A stretch of DNA of 64,000 nucleotides from contig NZ_VUNS01000014.1 in assembly GCF_009695545.1 (NCBI RefSeq), positions 62,001-126,000 of the forward strand. The letters are read 5' to 3'. Numbering within the stretch: position 1 is the stretch's first letter; the number at the start of each line of letters is the position of its first letter. The translations under genes and the position numbers were made by a program. The notes under the pieces are model-generated. The model made no database searches, was not told the origin of the DNA, and saw only the letters and a list, made by a program, of their open reading frames with translations. Positions 24,944 to 33,616 of this stretch are shown here, one piece after another. This stretch comes from Victivallis lenta (GTDB lineage Bacteria; Verrucomicrobiota; Lentisphaeria; Victivallales; Victivallaceae).

Positions 24944-25770
24944 GATGTTTTTCCTTCATTTCCGGCGGCAGCGCGATTGCCGCGGTAATAAGCGTAATGT
25001 TGCACGAACCGCCACGGCACGATGCCGGGCAGGGCGGAGTAGCAGCGGCCGTCGCGGACCGCACGCAGGTCCGCGAGCGTGTCGCGGAGAAAACGGCGCA
25101 GAAAGCTCCGGAACGGAAACAGTTCGCCCAGTGCGATGGCCCGGCAGCGGCCGAGAAGACGGTTCCAGTCCCACAGGTTGCTCCAGTTGACCGGCCGGGA
25201 GTATTCGATTCGCGCGGCGGGCGCATAGACGATTCGCGCTCCGGCTTCTTCGGCGCGGCGGGCCCACTCCGGCGCCACGGCGAGCGGCAGGGAGGCGCCG
25301 ACCGGAATCCGGTCGAAAAGCTCCCGGCGGACGGCGGCTCCGGCGAAGGAAAACTCCGGCGTTCCGGATGAGAAACGGCGCATGGTGTCGCACCAGACCT
25401 CGAACGGCGCATCCGGGCGGCTCTCCTGCTGGGCGAAAGCCGCCGCGGTCCCGGGGGCCCCGAGCGGCTTCAGCAGTTCGTTCAGGTAGTCCGCGTCGAG
25501 CGGACACGCATCGGCGTGGTTGACGACGACGATATCGCCGCGGCACTCCGGCAGGACACGGTTCAGGATTTCACCCGGCAGGTGTTCGCCTTCCGGCATC
25601 CGGAAGCGGCGGATTTCCGGGTAGTAGTCGAGGATGGCCGGCGTCCGGTCGGCAGAGTTGTCGTCGCAGGAAAGCACTTCGAAGTCGCGCCGGTTCTGCG
25701 CGAAGATTCCGGCCAGCGTGCGGCCGATTCGTTTTTCGTTGTTGCGGGAAGGAATCACGATGCTGATCAT
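24937..25770 (-). CDS. Glycosyltransferase family 2 (GT-A) protein
   Basis: A GT-A glycosyltransferase of about 277 residues. ISIVIPSRNNEKRIGRTLAG is the classical GT2 start, FEVLSCDDNSADRTPAIL gives the first Asp pair, and VVVNHADACPLDADYLNEL is the DxD-like metal site (D-A-D). The frame is open to 25887. The ATG at 25770 matches the family N-terminus, but one at 25824 has the stronger GGAGGG site, giving 18 extra residues, so the start is uncertain. Together with the GT4 gene it likely acts in surface glycan assembly. Confidence 0.87.
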   Translation of the reverse strand: MISIVIPSRNNEKRIGRTLAGIFAQNRRDFEVLSCDDNSADRTPAILDYYPEIRRFRMPEGEHLPGEILNRVLPECRGDIVVVNHADACPLDADYLNELLKPLGAPGTAAAFAQQESRPDAPFEVWCDTMRRFSSGTPEFSFAGAAVRRELFDRIPVGASLPLAVAPEWARRAEEAGARIVYAPAARIEYSRPVNWSNLWDWNRLLGRCRAIALGELFPFRSFLRRFLRDTLADLRAVRDGRCYSALPGIVPWRFVQHYAYYRGNRAAAGNEGKTSC

Positions 25771-26033
25771 TTGCGGCTCTGTCGTTTTCCGTGCTGCCTG
25801 TCTGTTCCTTCGGGGAATATACATCCTCCCTCCGTATTTTTCAATGCCGGTGCGTCGATTGCAGGCCGGAATCTGCGTAATCCGCATGAAATATGAAAAA
25901 AAACGGTAAAATACCCCTTCCCGGGTTTGATTCTGCGGCGGAAAGGATTAAGTTAGTGAGAACACGTACCGGAACCGTTCCGCACGGTGCGGATGGAACG
26001 GAGACGTGGAACATTGCATGAAAGGATATGTGC

Positions 26034-26273
26034 ATGGACTGTAAGAAAGAGATTTTCGTCGACGGGATCGGCCAGATTCACTTCACCGGCGGCATGGTGC
26101 GCTTCGACTTCGTCACGCTTCAGCCGAAAGAGGGCGGAACGCCCGATACCGAAGTGATTCAGCGCGTGATCATGCCGCCGCAGGGCTTCCTGAGCACCTT
26201 CAGCTCGATGCAGCAGCTGATCGACAAGCTGGTCGAAGCCGGCGTGCTCCAGAAGAACGAAAACGCGAAGTAA
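26034..26273 (+). CDS. Small conserved-looking protein of unknown function
   Basis: A 79-residue acidic soluble protein with a very regular sequence: KKEIFVDGIGQIHFTGGMVRF, then FVTLQPKEG, then VIQRVIMPPQGFLSTFSSMQ and QLIDKLVEAGVLQ. The two-part pattern (beta-rich first half, amphipathic helix at the end) suggests a small beta-barrel or regulatory domain, and no signal peptide or membrane segment is present. I do not recognise the family. AAAGGA at 26021-26026 gives a 7-base spacing to the ATG at 26034, favouring it over the ATG at 26028. The gene is followed by a terminator at 26604. Confidence 0.75.
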   Translation: MDCKKEIFVDGIGQIHFTGGMVRFDFVTLQPKEGGTPDTEVIQRVIMPPQGFLSTFSSMQQLIDKLVEAGVLQKNENAK

Positions 26274-26603
26274 TCTCGACCGGGAATTTCCGCCATGCTG
26301 TTTTCTGTGAACTTTCAGTGGATGAGGGACGGTGCTCTGGCTCCGGAGCTGTCGATCTCCCTTTCTGCGCTTGTTCACGGGAAGAGAGAGGTTTTCTGGA
26401 GCTTTCCGGGTGAACTTTCCACGACCCGTTTTCTGGTTGTGCCGCATTTCCGGCTGGACAGGACGATCACCGTCTGGTGCGATCCGGTTGTTCCGCCGAA
26501 GCCGCAGCCGCGGAAAACGAAATGGAGACACGGTTCCGGCCCGTTTCATTCCGGGCGGATGAATCCGTACGCCTTCGCCTGCTGCTGGCGGCTATGAGAA
26601 GAC
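26274..26603. other. Intergenic stretch upstream of terminator, possible degraded gene
   Basis: Between the small gene and the terminator an open frame of 100 codons (26295-26597) runs on the plus strand, but it has no ribosome site, no recognisable domain, and an odd composition (Trp/Arg/Pro-rich). I cannot support it as a gene. It could be a long 3' UTR or a decayed ORF. Confidence 0.3.
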
Positions 26604-26653
26604 CGTAGAAATCGGGGTCGGTTCCGTACCGGACGCGATTTCTACTGTTTTTG
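26604..26653 (+). terminator. Terminator downstream of the 26034 gene
   Basis: GTAGAAATCG (26604-26613) pairs with CGATTTCTAC (26635-26644), followed by TGTTTTTG. Oriented for rightward transcription. From here to the smpB stop at 26853 there are only GC hairpins (such as GCGGG-tact-GCCCGC near 26790-26805) and no gene. Confidence 0.75.
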
Positions 26654-26852
26654 ATCACGAAACACAATAGATCCGGCCGTCGCGATTCGATTCGGGGCGG
26701 CCCGATTTTTTTGTCTCTCCAGCGCGTTTTTCGTGCGGTTTGCCGTACTCGGATCGAAGGGAGAAAGGGCCGTATCCCCCCCTGCATCGCGGGTACTGCC
26801 CGCAATGCGCCGGCATCGGCCGGCTGCCCGGGAAAGGGGCAGGGGGGCGGAA

Positions 26853-27314
26853 TCAGCGCTTGAAGGCGCGGCGCATTTCGAGGTCGTCCTGGCGTTTGCG
26901 GAGCGTATCGCGTTTATCGCCGTGGCTTTTGCCCTGGCAGAACGCGATTTCGATCTTGACCAGTCCCTGTTTCAGGTAGACCTTGAGCGGAATGATGGTT
27001 CCGCCCCTGGTCCCTACCCATTGCGCGAGTTTCAGGATCTCATTCTTATGCAGCAGCAGCCGCCGTTTCTGCTTGGCTTCGTGGTTGAAACGGTTGCCGA
27101 AGCCGTACGGGGCGATGTGCAGGTTCTCCAGCCACGCCTGGCCGTTCCGGATGGTGACGTACGAATCGATCATCGTGATCGATTTCGCACGGCAGCTTTT
27201 TACCTCCGTGCCGACCAGTTGTATGCCGGCTTCAAACCGTTCGATGATATTATAATCATGAAAGGCTTTTTTATTGGTCGCGAGGACCGGTTCTTCCGGA
27301 TTCCGTCTCGGCAT
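26853..27314 (-). CDS. smpB: SsrA-binding protein
   Basis: A 153-residue SmpB. It reads NKKAFHDYNIIERFEAGIQL, then GTEVKSCRAKSITMIDSYV, then GFGNRFNHEAKQKRRLLLHK, then KVYLKQGLVKIEIAFCQGK, then the basic tail ending near KRDTLRKRQ, all diagnostic. SmpB guides tmRNA to stalled ribosomes in trans-translation. It lies 15 bases after dnaJ, completing the grpE-dnaJ-smpB operon. I looked for an ssrA tmRNA gene beside it and found none in the window. Confidence 0.97.
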   Translation of the reverse strand: MPRRNPEEPVLATNKKAFHDYNIIERFEAGIQLVGTEVKSCRAKSITMIDSYVTIRNGQAWLENLHIAPYGFGNRFNHEAKQKRRLLLHKNEILKLAQWVGTRGGTIIPLKVYLKQGLVKIEIAFCQGKSHGDKRDTLRKRQDDLEMRRAFKR

Positions 27315-27329
27315 GAAAGCACCTTCTTC

Positions 27330-28484
27330 CTACTTGACTTCCCGCAGGAAGTTTCTGGCGCGCTCTTCGAACGCCTTGCGTTTCGGCAGATTCGCCGGCG
27401 TCAGGGAGGCGTTGAATTTTTCGAGCAGCTCAAGCTGTTCGGGCGTGAGCCCGACCGGGCTTTCGACACGGACACGCACATGCAGGTCGCCGCGCGCGCC
27501 GCCGCGAAGCGACGGCACTCCCTTGCCTTTCAGCCGCAGGATCGTGCCGGACTGGGTTCCGGCCGGAACGCGCATCTTGGTTTTTCCGGTCAGGCTCGGC
27601 ACCTCGACCGTTCCGCCGGCGACTGCGGCGGAGAACGGAATCGGCACTTCGCACTTCAGATCGTTCTCGGTCCGTTCGAACACGGCGCTCGGACGGACGT
27701 GGATGACAACATAAAGGTCTCCGGCCGGCCCGCCGCGCAGCCCGTCTTCGCCCTTGCCGGCGACACGCATCTGGGAACCGGTATCGACACCGGGCTGAAT
27801 CCGCAGCGAAAACGATTTCTCCTTGCGGACACGGCCCTGGCCGTGACAGGTGCGGCACGGCTTCTCGATGACCTGGCCGGTTCCGTCGCATTTCGGACAC
27901 GGCTGCTGAATGTTGAAGAACCCCTGGGAGACGTTGATCCTTCCGCTGCCTCCGCACTGCGTGCAGCTCTTCCTGCCCGTACCGGGTTCGCAGCCGCTGC
28001 CGGAGCAGTCCGGGCATTCGGTCAGGCGCGGAATCGTGATCCGCTTCTCGCAGCCGTATACCGCGTCTTCAAAATCAATTTCCAGATCGTAACGCAGGTC
28101 GTTGCCGCGCACCGGTCCGTTCGGGTCGCGCCGCCGGCTGCCGCCGCCGCCGCCGAAAAGGTCTTCAAACGAGAAACCGCCGCCGCCACCGCCGCCGCCG
28201 AAGAACTGGCTGAAAATATCCTGCGCATTGAAGTTCGGGTCCGCGCCGCCGCGCTGGCTGTTCGTATAGGCGTCATGCCCGAACTGATCGTACTGGCGGC
28301 GTTTTTCGGGGTCGCTCAGCGTCTCATAGGCGAGCGAAACCTCTTTGAACTTCTCTTCGGCCGCTTTATCGCCCGGATTCTTGTCCGGATGATATTTGAT
28401 GGCCAGTTTGCGGTACGCTTTCTTCAGATCGTCCGTCGTGGCGTTTCTCTCCACGCCCAAAGTCTGATAAAAATCCTGAGCCAT
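27330..28484 (-). CDS. dnaJ: Chaperone protein DnaJ
   Basis: A 384-residue type I DnaJ. The J domain has [11 protein letters not shown] with the HPD loop. A very Gly/Phe-rich stretch follows (many GGG codons around 28130-28210). Four CxxCxGxG zinc repeats come next ([32 protein letters not shown]). The C-terminal substrate domains are complete. It stimulates DnaK ATPase and delivers unfolded clients. dnaK is not in the window. It follows grpE by 6 bases. Confidence 0.97.
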   Translation of the reverse strand: MAQDFYQTLGVERNATTDDLKKAYRKLAIKYHPDKNPGDKAAEEKFKEVSLAYETLSDPEKRRQYDQFGHDAYTNSQRGGADPNFNAQDIFSQFFGGGGGGGGFSFEDLFGGGGGSRRRDPNGPVRGNDLRYDLEIDFEDAVYGCEKRITIPRLTECPDCSGSGCEPGTGRKSCTQCGGSGRINVSQGFFNIQQPCPKCDGTGQVIEKPCRTCHGQGRVRKEKSFSLRIQPGVDTGSQMRVAGKGEDGLRGGPAGDLYVVIHVRPSAVFERTENDLKCEVPIPFSAAVAGGTVEVPSLTGKTKMRVPAGTQSGTILRLKGKGVPSLRGGARGDLHVRVRVESPVGLTPEQLELLEKFNASLTPANLPKRKAFEERARNFLREVK

Positions 28485-28490
28485 AATTCC

Positions 28491-29087
28491 TTATGCCTCC
28501 TTTGCATCCGCAGGGCCGCTGGAGACGACCACTTTGGCCGGCCGGAGCAGCCGCTCGCCGAACCGGTAACCGCCGGTCCACTCCTTGACGATGATTCCCT
28601 CGGGGAATTCGTCGGACGCTTCGCGGGCGACCGCTTCGTGAACGGAGGGGTCGAACGGCTTGCCGACCGTTTCGACACGGCTCACACCGGACTCTTCGAA
28701 CGCCTTCATGTACTGGTCGAGAATCATGGACAGCCCCTGGCGGATCTGTTCGATCTTGTCGGATTTGTCCGCCGCCTGGCGCGCCATGGTCAGATAATCG
28801 TAGACGGTGATGAACGGCTCAAGCGCATTGGCCGCGCCGTAGATCCGGGCGTCGGCGATATCCTTCGACGTGCGTTTGCGGTAATTCTGGTAATCGGCCT
28901 GCAGATAGATCAGTTTCTCCTGCGCCTCGGCCAGTTCGCCGCGAAGCTTTTCGAGTTCGCCGGCTTCTGCCGGGCATTCCGCATCGGGCGCGCCGGTTTC
29001 CGCGGCTGCTTCTTCGGCCGGAATGTCGGCGGGGGCTTCCTCCCAGTCGTTATCCTGCTTCTTGTCGTTGTGATGTTTGTGGGTCAT
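28491..29087 (-). CDS. grpE: Nucleotide exchange factor GrpE
   Basis: About 198 residues. An acidic, poorly ordered N-terminus is followed by the long coiled coil (EKLRGELAEAQEKLIYLQAD), YQNYRKRTSKDIADA, and the C-terminal beta domain ending with RPAKVVVSSGP. FDPSVHEAVAR is the conserved turn. GrpE exchanges ADP for ATP on DnaK. Two starts are possible: the ATG at 29108 or the one at 29087 (MTHKHHND), which has GGAG upstream with an 11-base gap; I prefer the latter. I looked for a CIRCE operator before the gene and found none. Confidence 0.95.
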   Translation of the reverse strand: MTHKHHNDKKQDNDWEEAPADIPAEEAAAETGAPDAECPAEAGELEKLRGELAEAQEKLIYLQADYQNYRKRTSKDIADARIYGAANALEPFITVYDYLTMARQAADKSDKIEQIRQGLSMILDQYMKAFEESGVSRVETVGKPFDPSVHEAVAREASDEFPEGIIVKEWTGGYRFGERLLRPAKVVVSSGPADAKEA

Positions 29088-29121
29088 ATCTTTAAAAACT
29101 CCTGTCATTTGCCTGAATAGG

Positions 29122-29151
29122 ATAATATAAAAGAATTCGGCGGGAAATCAA
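29122..29151 (-). promoter_or_regulatory. Promoter of the grpE-dnaJ-smpB operon
   Basis: On the minus strand TTGATT (29146-29151), an 18-base spacer, then TATTAT (29122-29127), a short way before the start codon. Confidence 0.55.
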
Positions 29152-29194
29152 TAGGGTCGATTAACATTTTCTTGAATTTGACGCAAATAACCGC

Positions 29195-29222
29195 AAAAAA
29201 GGCCGGCAGGAATTTCCGGCCG
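29195..29222 (-). terminator. Second terminator downstream of the pseudopilin gene
   Basis: GGCCGG and CCGGCC arms with a run of T on the minus strand. A second, stronger hairpin lies upstream at 29327. Between them (29223-29326) I see no gene. Confidence 0.6.
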
Positions 29223-29326
29223 GCTGATTTGACCCGTTTCCGGTCCGGTTACGGGCGCCGGGGCGGGCGGATTGAGCGGTTTCGCTGCTTCGCCTGCCGC
29301 GCGTCGGGAATTTGCCCCCTGGTGAC

Positions 29327-29354
29327 AAAAAACGCCGCGGCTGCAGCCGCGGCG
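29327..29354 (-). terminator. Terminator after the pseudopilin gene at 29405
   Basis: A 22-base perfect GC palindrome (29333-29354) followed on the minus strand by six T. It lies 50 bases past the stop codon. Confidence 0.85.
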
Positions 29355-29404
29355 GGGACGGAAGTGAGTTTTAGGCAATGCAGCTTTTCTGCATGGAATG
29401 CGGA

Positions 29405-30166
<762 letters not shown>

Positions 30167-30194
30167 GATTCCAGTCTCCTTCGTTGTCACATAA

Positions 30195-30341
30195 TGTATC
30201 ATATGTTAAGCTCAATGAGCTTGCAATAAGAAATATTGATCCTTCCGCGCTTTTTCCTGTTTTCCTGCATCCTCCTGCCGTTGCGTTGTTGAATCTCGTT
30301 TTATCTTAAAAATGATTGTCTCTTTCATCACATATGATACA
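30195..30341 (-). promoter_or_regulatory. Inverted pair of 12-bp operator-like sites flanking the pseudopilin promoter
   Basis: TGTATCATATGT (30195-30206) recurs as its exact reverse complement ACATATGATACA (30330-30341). The two enclose the AT-rich region between the regulator stop and the pseudopilin start. Half-sites TATCA/TGATA are shared with the motif upstream of the regulator gene itself (31490-31514). Confidence 0.55.
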
Positions 30342-30368
30342 ATATACGTCCCGTTTTTTTTGCTCCGA

Positions 30369-31439
30369 TCAGCATGGCGATGCTTTCGCCGCATTCAGCT
30401 CCTGCCGTTCTTCGCCGATGCGTATCTCCTGCGGGACAAGCGGTTCGAGCTTTACGGGGATCGGGCGCTGCTTCGGCTCGGTCAGGGAGAGGCCGTTGTG
30501 CAGGAGCGCCGCGATCATCGGAGCCACCGTGTCGAAGCCGATTTCGCCGGAGTAGCCGTGGAACGGCCATTGTTTGTCGATCCAGCCCGAATCGCAGTAA
30601 ATCCTGCAGCGGGCCAGCTCCGGGCGGCTGAGAATGATCGGAATGAAGTCGTTCGGCTTCCGGTTGAAAATAATGCCGTCCGGGCAGCAGTGCAGGTCGA
30701 CCATCCGTTCGAGGTCCCGCTGCGATGCCGTGTCGGCCTGCAGGACGCAGCCGGGCGGAAATTCGCAGCCGGCCTCCCGGCAGGCCTTCTCCACGCCGCG
30801 GATTGCCGCAGCCTGCTCCATTTCCGGCAGGACCAGCACCAGTCTCCGGCAGCCGTCGGCGATCATGCGGCGGGCGATTTCGCAGTTTTCGTTTTCAAAG
30901 TCGCGGAAGAAGCAGTCGAAGCCGGGCTTCCGGTCCCCGAGCAGCACCACCGGAATGGTCCGGGCGATCCGGGCCATCGAGGGCAGCAGCGGATCGGTCG
31001 GAATCCACCAGCAGATGCCGGAGAGCATCGAAAGCTCCGGCCAGCCGCGTTCGTCATCCATCGTTTCGCCCATCGTGATGAGCTTCAGGAGGTTCCGGTG
31101 ATCGTGCTCGAGCAGCGCCATCCCCACGCTGTTGATGACGTGAAGCGTCTCGCGCGAGAATTGCGACCAGCGACCGTCGCCGAGGACGATCCCCCAGAGT
31201 TTGCTGTCGTGCGTGAAGCGGTCCGGATTGCTGAACGCCCCGACGCCGGGACGGATGGTCAGGTACCCTTCCCGGACAAGCTCCTGCAGCGCTTTGACCA
31301 CCGTCGGCTGGCTCACGCCGAATTTGCGGGCAATCTCGCGGTTGGAGGGCAGCTTCACCACCGAATTGCCCGTCCCTGCAAGCAGGTCGAATACATAATG
31401 GCGAATCCGCATGTAAAGTGCCGAGGATTGATGGACCAT
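30369..31439 (-). CDS. GntR-type transcription factor with LacI-like sensor domain
   Basis: A 356-residue one-component regulator. The N-terminal winged helix contains LPSNREIARKFGVSQPTVVK and ALQELVREGYLTIRPGVGAF, the GntR fold. The rest is a type I periplasmic-binding-protein-like sensor (VVLLGDRKPGFDCFFRDF, RRLVLVLPEMEQAAAIRGV), the AraR/GntR-LacI hybrid design that senses a sugar. The frame runs to 31505, but the ATG at 31439 has a GGGAGA ribosome site. The adjacent downstream pseudopilin is the likely target. Half-sites TATCA-N5-TATCA-N5-TGATA upstream suggest autoregulation. Confidence 0.85.
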   Translation of the reverse strand: MVHQSSALYMRIRHYVFDLLAGTGNSVVKLPSNREIARKFGVSQPTVVKALQELVREGYLTIRPGVGAFSNPDRFTHDSKLWGIVLGDGRWSQFSRETLHVINSVGMALLEHDHRNLLKLITMGETMDDERGWPELSMLSGICWWIPTDPLLPSMARIARTIPVVLLGDRKPGFDCFFRDFENENCEIARRMIADGCRRLVLVLPEMEQAAAIRGVEKACREAGCEFPPGCVLQADTASQRDLERMVDLHCCPDGIIFNRKPNDFIPIILSRPELARCRIYCDSGWIDKQWPFHGYSGEIGFDTVAPMIAALLHNGLSLTEPKQRPIPVKLEPLVPQEIRIGEERQELNAAKASPC

Positions 31440-31489
31440 TTCGTCTCCCTTATCTCCGCTTATCGCGATGCACTCCGGCTTTCGGAGGC

Positions 31490-31514
31490 TATCACTGGTT
31501 ATCACCTGATGATA
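31490..31514 (-). promoter_or_regulatory. TATCA/TGATA half-site cluster upstream of GntR-type gene
   Basis: TATCA (31490-31494), TATCA (31500-31504) and TGATA (31510-31514) lie on a 10-base period, about 50 bases before the regulator ATG. The last two form an inverted pair spaced by 5. Confidence 0.4.
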
Positions 31515-31648
31515 TTATGATTCAAAACAGGCGGAATGTCAAGAGCCGGCGAAAGAAAAAGCGATATTTTTTCAGGAGGCCGCGGCGGAACGGAGTTGAC
31601 AGACGCAACCGGTTGTCCGTTATGTCCGTCAACTCCGAAATGGCCGCT

Positions 31649-33358
31649 TCAGGCGTTCGTGTCCGGTTCCGAATAATACCGGAACAGACGCTTGACGGTG
31701 TCGAAAGCGAGTTTGGGCCGCCGGTATTCGTCCAGCAGCCCGGCGCAGTTGAAGCCGCGCGGCTTGCAGCGGATCTGTCCGGAGTTGACGAAGCTTTTGC
31801 AGTCGATCATCTGCCAGAGCGTGACGCCGCAGTAGCGCGGATTGGCGAGGACCGCGTCGACGGCGGCTTCGAAATAGTCCGACTGGTACTCCTCGCTCCA
31901 CTGGGCGCGTTCCCGGCTGCGGATTCCGTAGATGCCGCAGGCGCCGATTTCGCTGATCAGCAGCGGTTTGTCGGCGGCCGGTCCGGCGCTGAAGTGTTCG
32001 GCCCAGCGGCGGATCGCCGGTTCGACGGCTTCGAGGTTGTTCCGCGTCCAGTCGTCGCAGTCGCTGATCCAGCCCGGGTACGGATTGATCGAGATAAGGT
32101 CGGCCAGGTCGAAGCAGAGGTCGCGTTCGAACCGGTTCGAGGCGTAGGTGATGAGCCGGGAGTCGTCTTCGGCGCGGATCGCCTGGATGATTCTGCGGTA
32201 CATCTCTTTTCCGGCCTGCGTATCCGAACAGCTCTCGTTGAGAAAGCCGTAAATGATGACCGATGGATTGTTCAGGCTCGATTTCGCCATGATTGCCGAG
32301 GCGCGGCAGAAGAGTTCGACGGTCTCCGGATTTTCCGCATCGGTTTCCGGCTGCCCCCAGCCGAAGCTCTCCTCCCAGACCAGGAACCCCATCTGGTCGC
32401 AGAGTTCGAGGAACTCCGGATTCTGCTGGTAGTGCGCGCCGCGGATGAAGTTGGCTTTGAGCTCTCTGGCGTATTTGAGATCGTCGACCATGAGCTGGGT
32501 CGGCTGCACCGGCCCGAATTCGGGGTGGGATTCGTGGCGGTTGACGCCGAGGAGCCGGAGCGGTTCGCCGTTCAGCAGAATAGTCCGCCCCTTCGCCTCG
32601 ACAGTGCGGATTCCGAACCGCTCGACGATGAAGTCGTCCTTGATCCGGACCGCGATGAGGTGCAGATCCGGATGCTCCGGGCTCCAGAGCCGGAAGCCCG
32701 GGACTTCGATTTCAAACGCGATCTGGTTGTCCACCACGCGCGCTTCGGCCGGAGTCATCTCCTCGCCGTCGAAGCCGTAACTGAATTTCAGCACCTTCGG
32801 AGACAAGCCGCGCAGCGTCAGCTCGACGCGGATAAGGCCGGTTTCGAACTCCCTGGTCACCACGCGGAGCCGGTCGATCGCGAGTTTCGGCAGCTGCTGC
32901 ATGACCACGCTGCGGTAGATGCCGCCGAAGCCGTAGAAATCGGCATACGGCTTGAAGAGCGGCACATTCTCCTCATCGAACCGGTTGTCGACCGCGACCA
33001 CAACCTCATGGACGCCTTCTTCGACCGGAAACTCGAATTCGGTGACGGCATACGGAATTTGGCTGCGGCCGATCTCGCGCCCGTCGAACCAGAACCGCGC
33101 ATAGAGTCCGACTCCGCCGAAGGTCAGCCGGCTCTGCCCGGCCGGAAAATGGAACGTCCGGCGGTAGAGCCCGACTCCGCGGCGGCCGATCCGTTCGCCC
33201 GCGGTGTCGAAGCAGCCGGGGACGGCGGCGATTTCGTCGTACACCTCCATGGAGGGAACGACCGTGTTCACATCGACCTCGTCCCCGAGCCAGGCGAACT
33301 CCCAGGCTCCGTCGAGGCAGAGGGTGTGGCGTTCCGGATAAGACGGATAACTTCTCAT
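31649..33358 (-). CDS. Glycoside hydrolase family 2 enzyme
   Basis: A 569-residue protein with no signal peptide, so probably cytosolic. The N-terminal sugar-binding domain (LCLDGAWEFAWLGDEVD ... VPGCFDTAGERIG ... LYRRTFHFPAG) and an Ig-like domain precede the TIM barrel, which starts at LLGVNRHESHPEFGPV, a GH2 signature. E375 in GFLNESCSD is the acid/base and E470 in LLISEIGACG the nucleophile. Beta-glucuronidase or beta-galactosidase specificity cannot be separated by eye. The frame runs to 33547, but the ATG at 33358 has GGGAGAAG upstream. It is divergent from a LacI gene, with promoter and operators in between. Confidence 0.9.
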   Translation of the reverse strand: MRSYPSYPERHTLCLDGAWEFAWLGDEVDVNTVVPSMEVYDEIAAVPGCFDTAGERIGRRGVGLYRRTFHFPAGQSRLTFGGVGLYARFWFDGREIGRSQIPYAVTEFEFPVEEGVHEVVVAVDNRFDEENVPLFKPYADFYGFGGIYRSVVMQQLPKLAIDRLRVVTREFETGLIRVELTLRGLSPKVLKFSYGFDGEEMTPAEARVVDNQIAFEIEVPGFRLWSPEHPDLHLIAVRIKDDFIVERFGIRTVEAKGRTILLNGEPLRLLGVNRHESHPEFGPVQPTQLMVDDLKYARELKANFIRGAHYQQNPEFLELCDQMGFLVWEESFGWGQPETDAENPETVELFCRASAIMAKSSLNNPSVIIYGFLNESCSDTQAGKEMYRRIIQAIRAEDDSRLITYASNRFERDLCFDLADLISINPYPGWISDCDDWTRNNLEAVEPAIRRWAEHFSAGPAADKPLLISEIGACGIYGIRSRERAQWSEEYQSDYFEAAVDAVLANPRYCGVTLWQMIDCKSFVNSGQIRCKPRGFNCAGLLDEYRRPKLAFDTVKRLFRYYSEPDTNA

Positions 33359-33416
33359 GGCATCTTCTCCCACTTTATGAACGGCGTTGCCGTGTCTGCC
33401 GGATGTGTGCTTTTGA

Positions 33417-33445
33417 AAGATAGTGTTGTCCCTGCGGAAAGTCAA
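33417..33445 (-). promoter_or_regulatory. Promoter of the GH2 gene
   Basis: On the minus strand TTGACT (33440-33445), exactly 17 bases, then TATCTT (33417-33422), about 60 bases before the GH2 start. Confidence 0.65.
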
Positions 33446-33525
33446 GGTCTCCCGGTGATTTTCCGCTCTCCTTTCGCGGCTGATTTTCACCGCCGGAAAG
33501 AAGAAGGTCGAAAAAAGCAGAAGAA

Positions 33526-33594
33526 AAAACGTTTTATCACTTGACATTCGGAGAAAAATCGGACATAATTAATATCGTTTTGATAAAACGTTTT
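33526..33594 (+). promoter_or_regulatory. lacI-pilin-GH promoter bracketed by two AAAACGTTTT operators
   Basis: The -35 TTGACA (33541-33546) and the -10 CATAAT (33564-33569) are 17 bases apart. Identical palindromes AAAACGTTTT lie at 33526-33535 and 33585-33594, just upstream of the -35 and just downstream of the -10, with a further CGTTTT-GAT-AAAACG inverted repeat overlapping the second. This is a textbook LacI-family autorepression layout. Confidence 0.75.
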
Positions 33595-33616
33595 CATCGA
33601 TTGGGAGATTTCAGAT

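Noticed and set aside
26654-26852. Several GC hairpins beside smpB suggesting a tmRNA
   Set aside because: No tRNA-like 3' end, no CCA, no recognisable tag peptide; ssrA is not here.
26733-29120. A 795-codon plus-strand frame across smpB, dnaJ and grpE
   Set aside because: Entirely antisense to three well-recognised genes; repetitive Ala/Ala/Arg composition is that of a GC-rich shadow.
29109-29200. A search for a CIRCE operator before grpE
   Set aside because: No TTAGCACTC/GAGTGCTAA pair is present; only an ordinary promoter is visible.
31418-33544. A 708-codon plus-strand frame across GH2
   Set aside because: Antisense shadow of a GH2 gene with intact catalytic residues.
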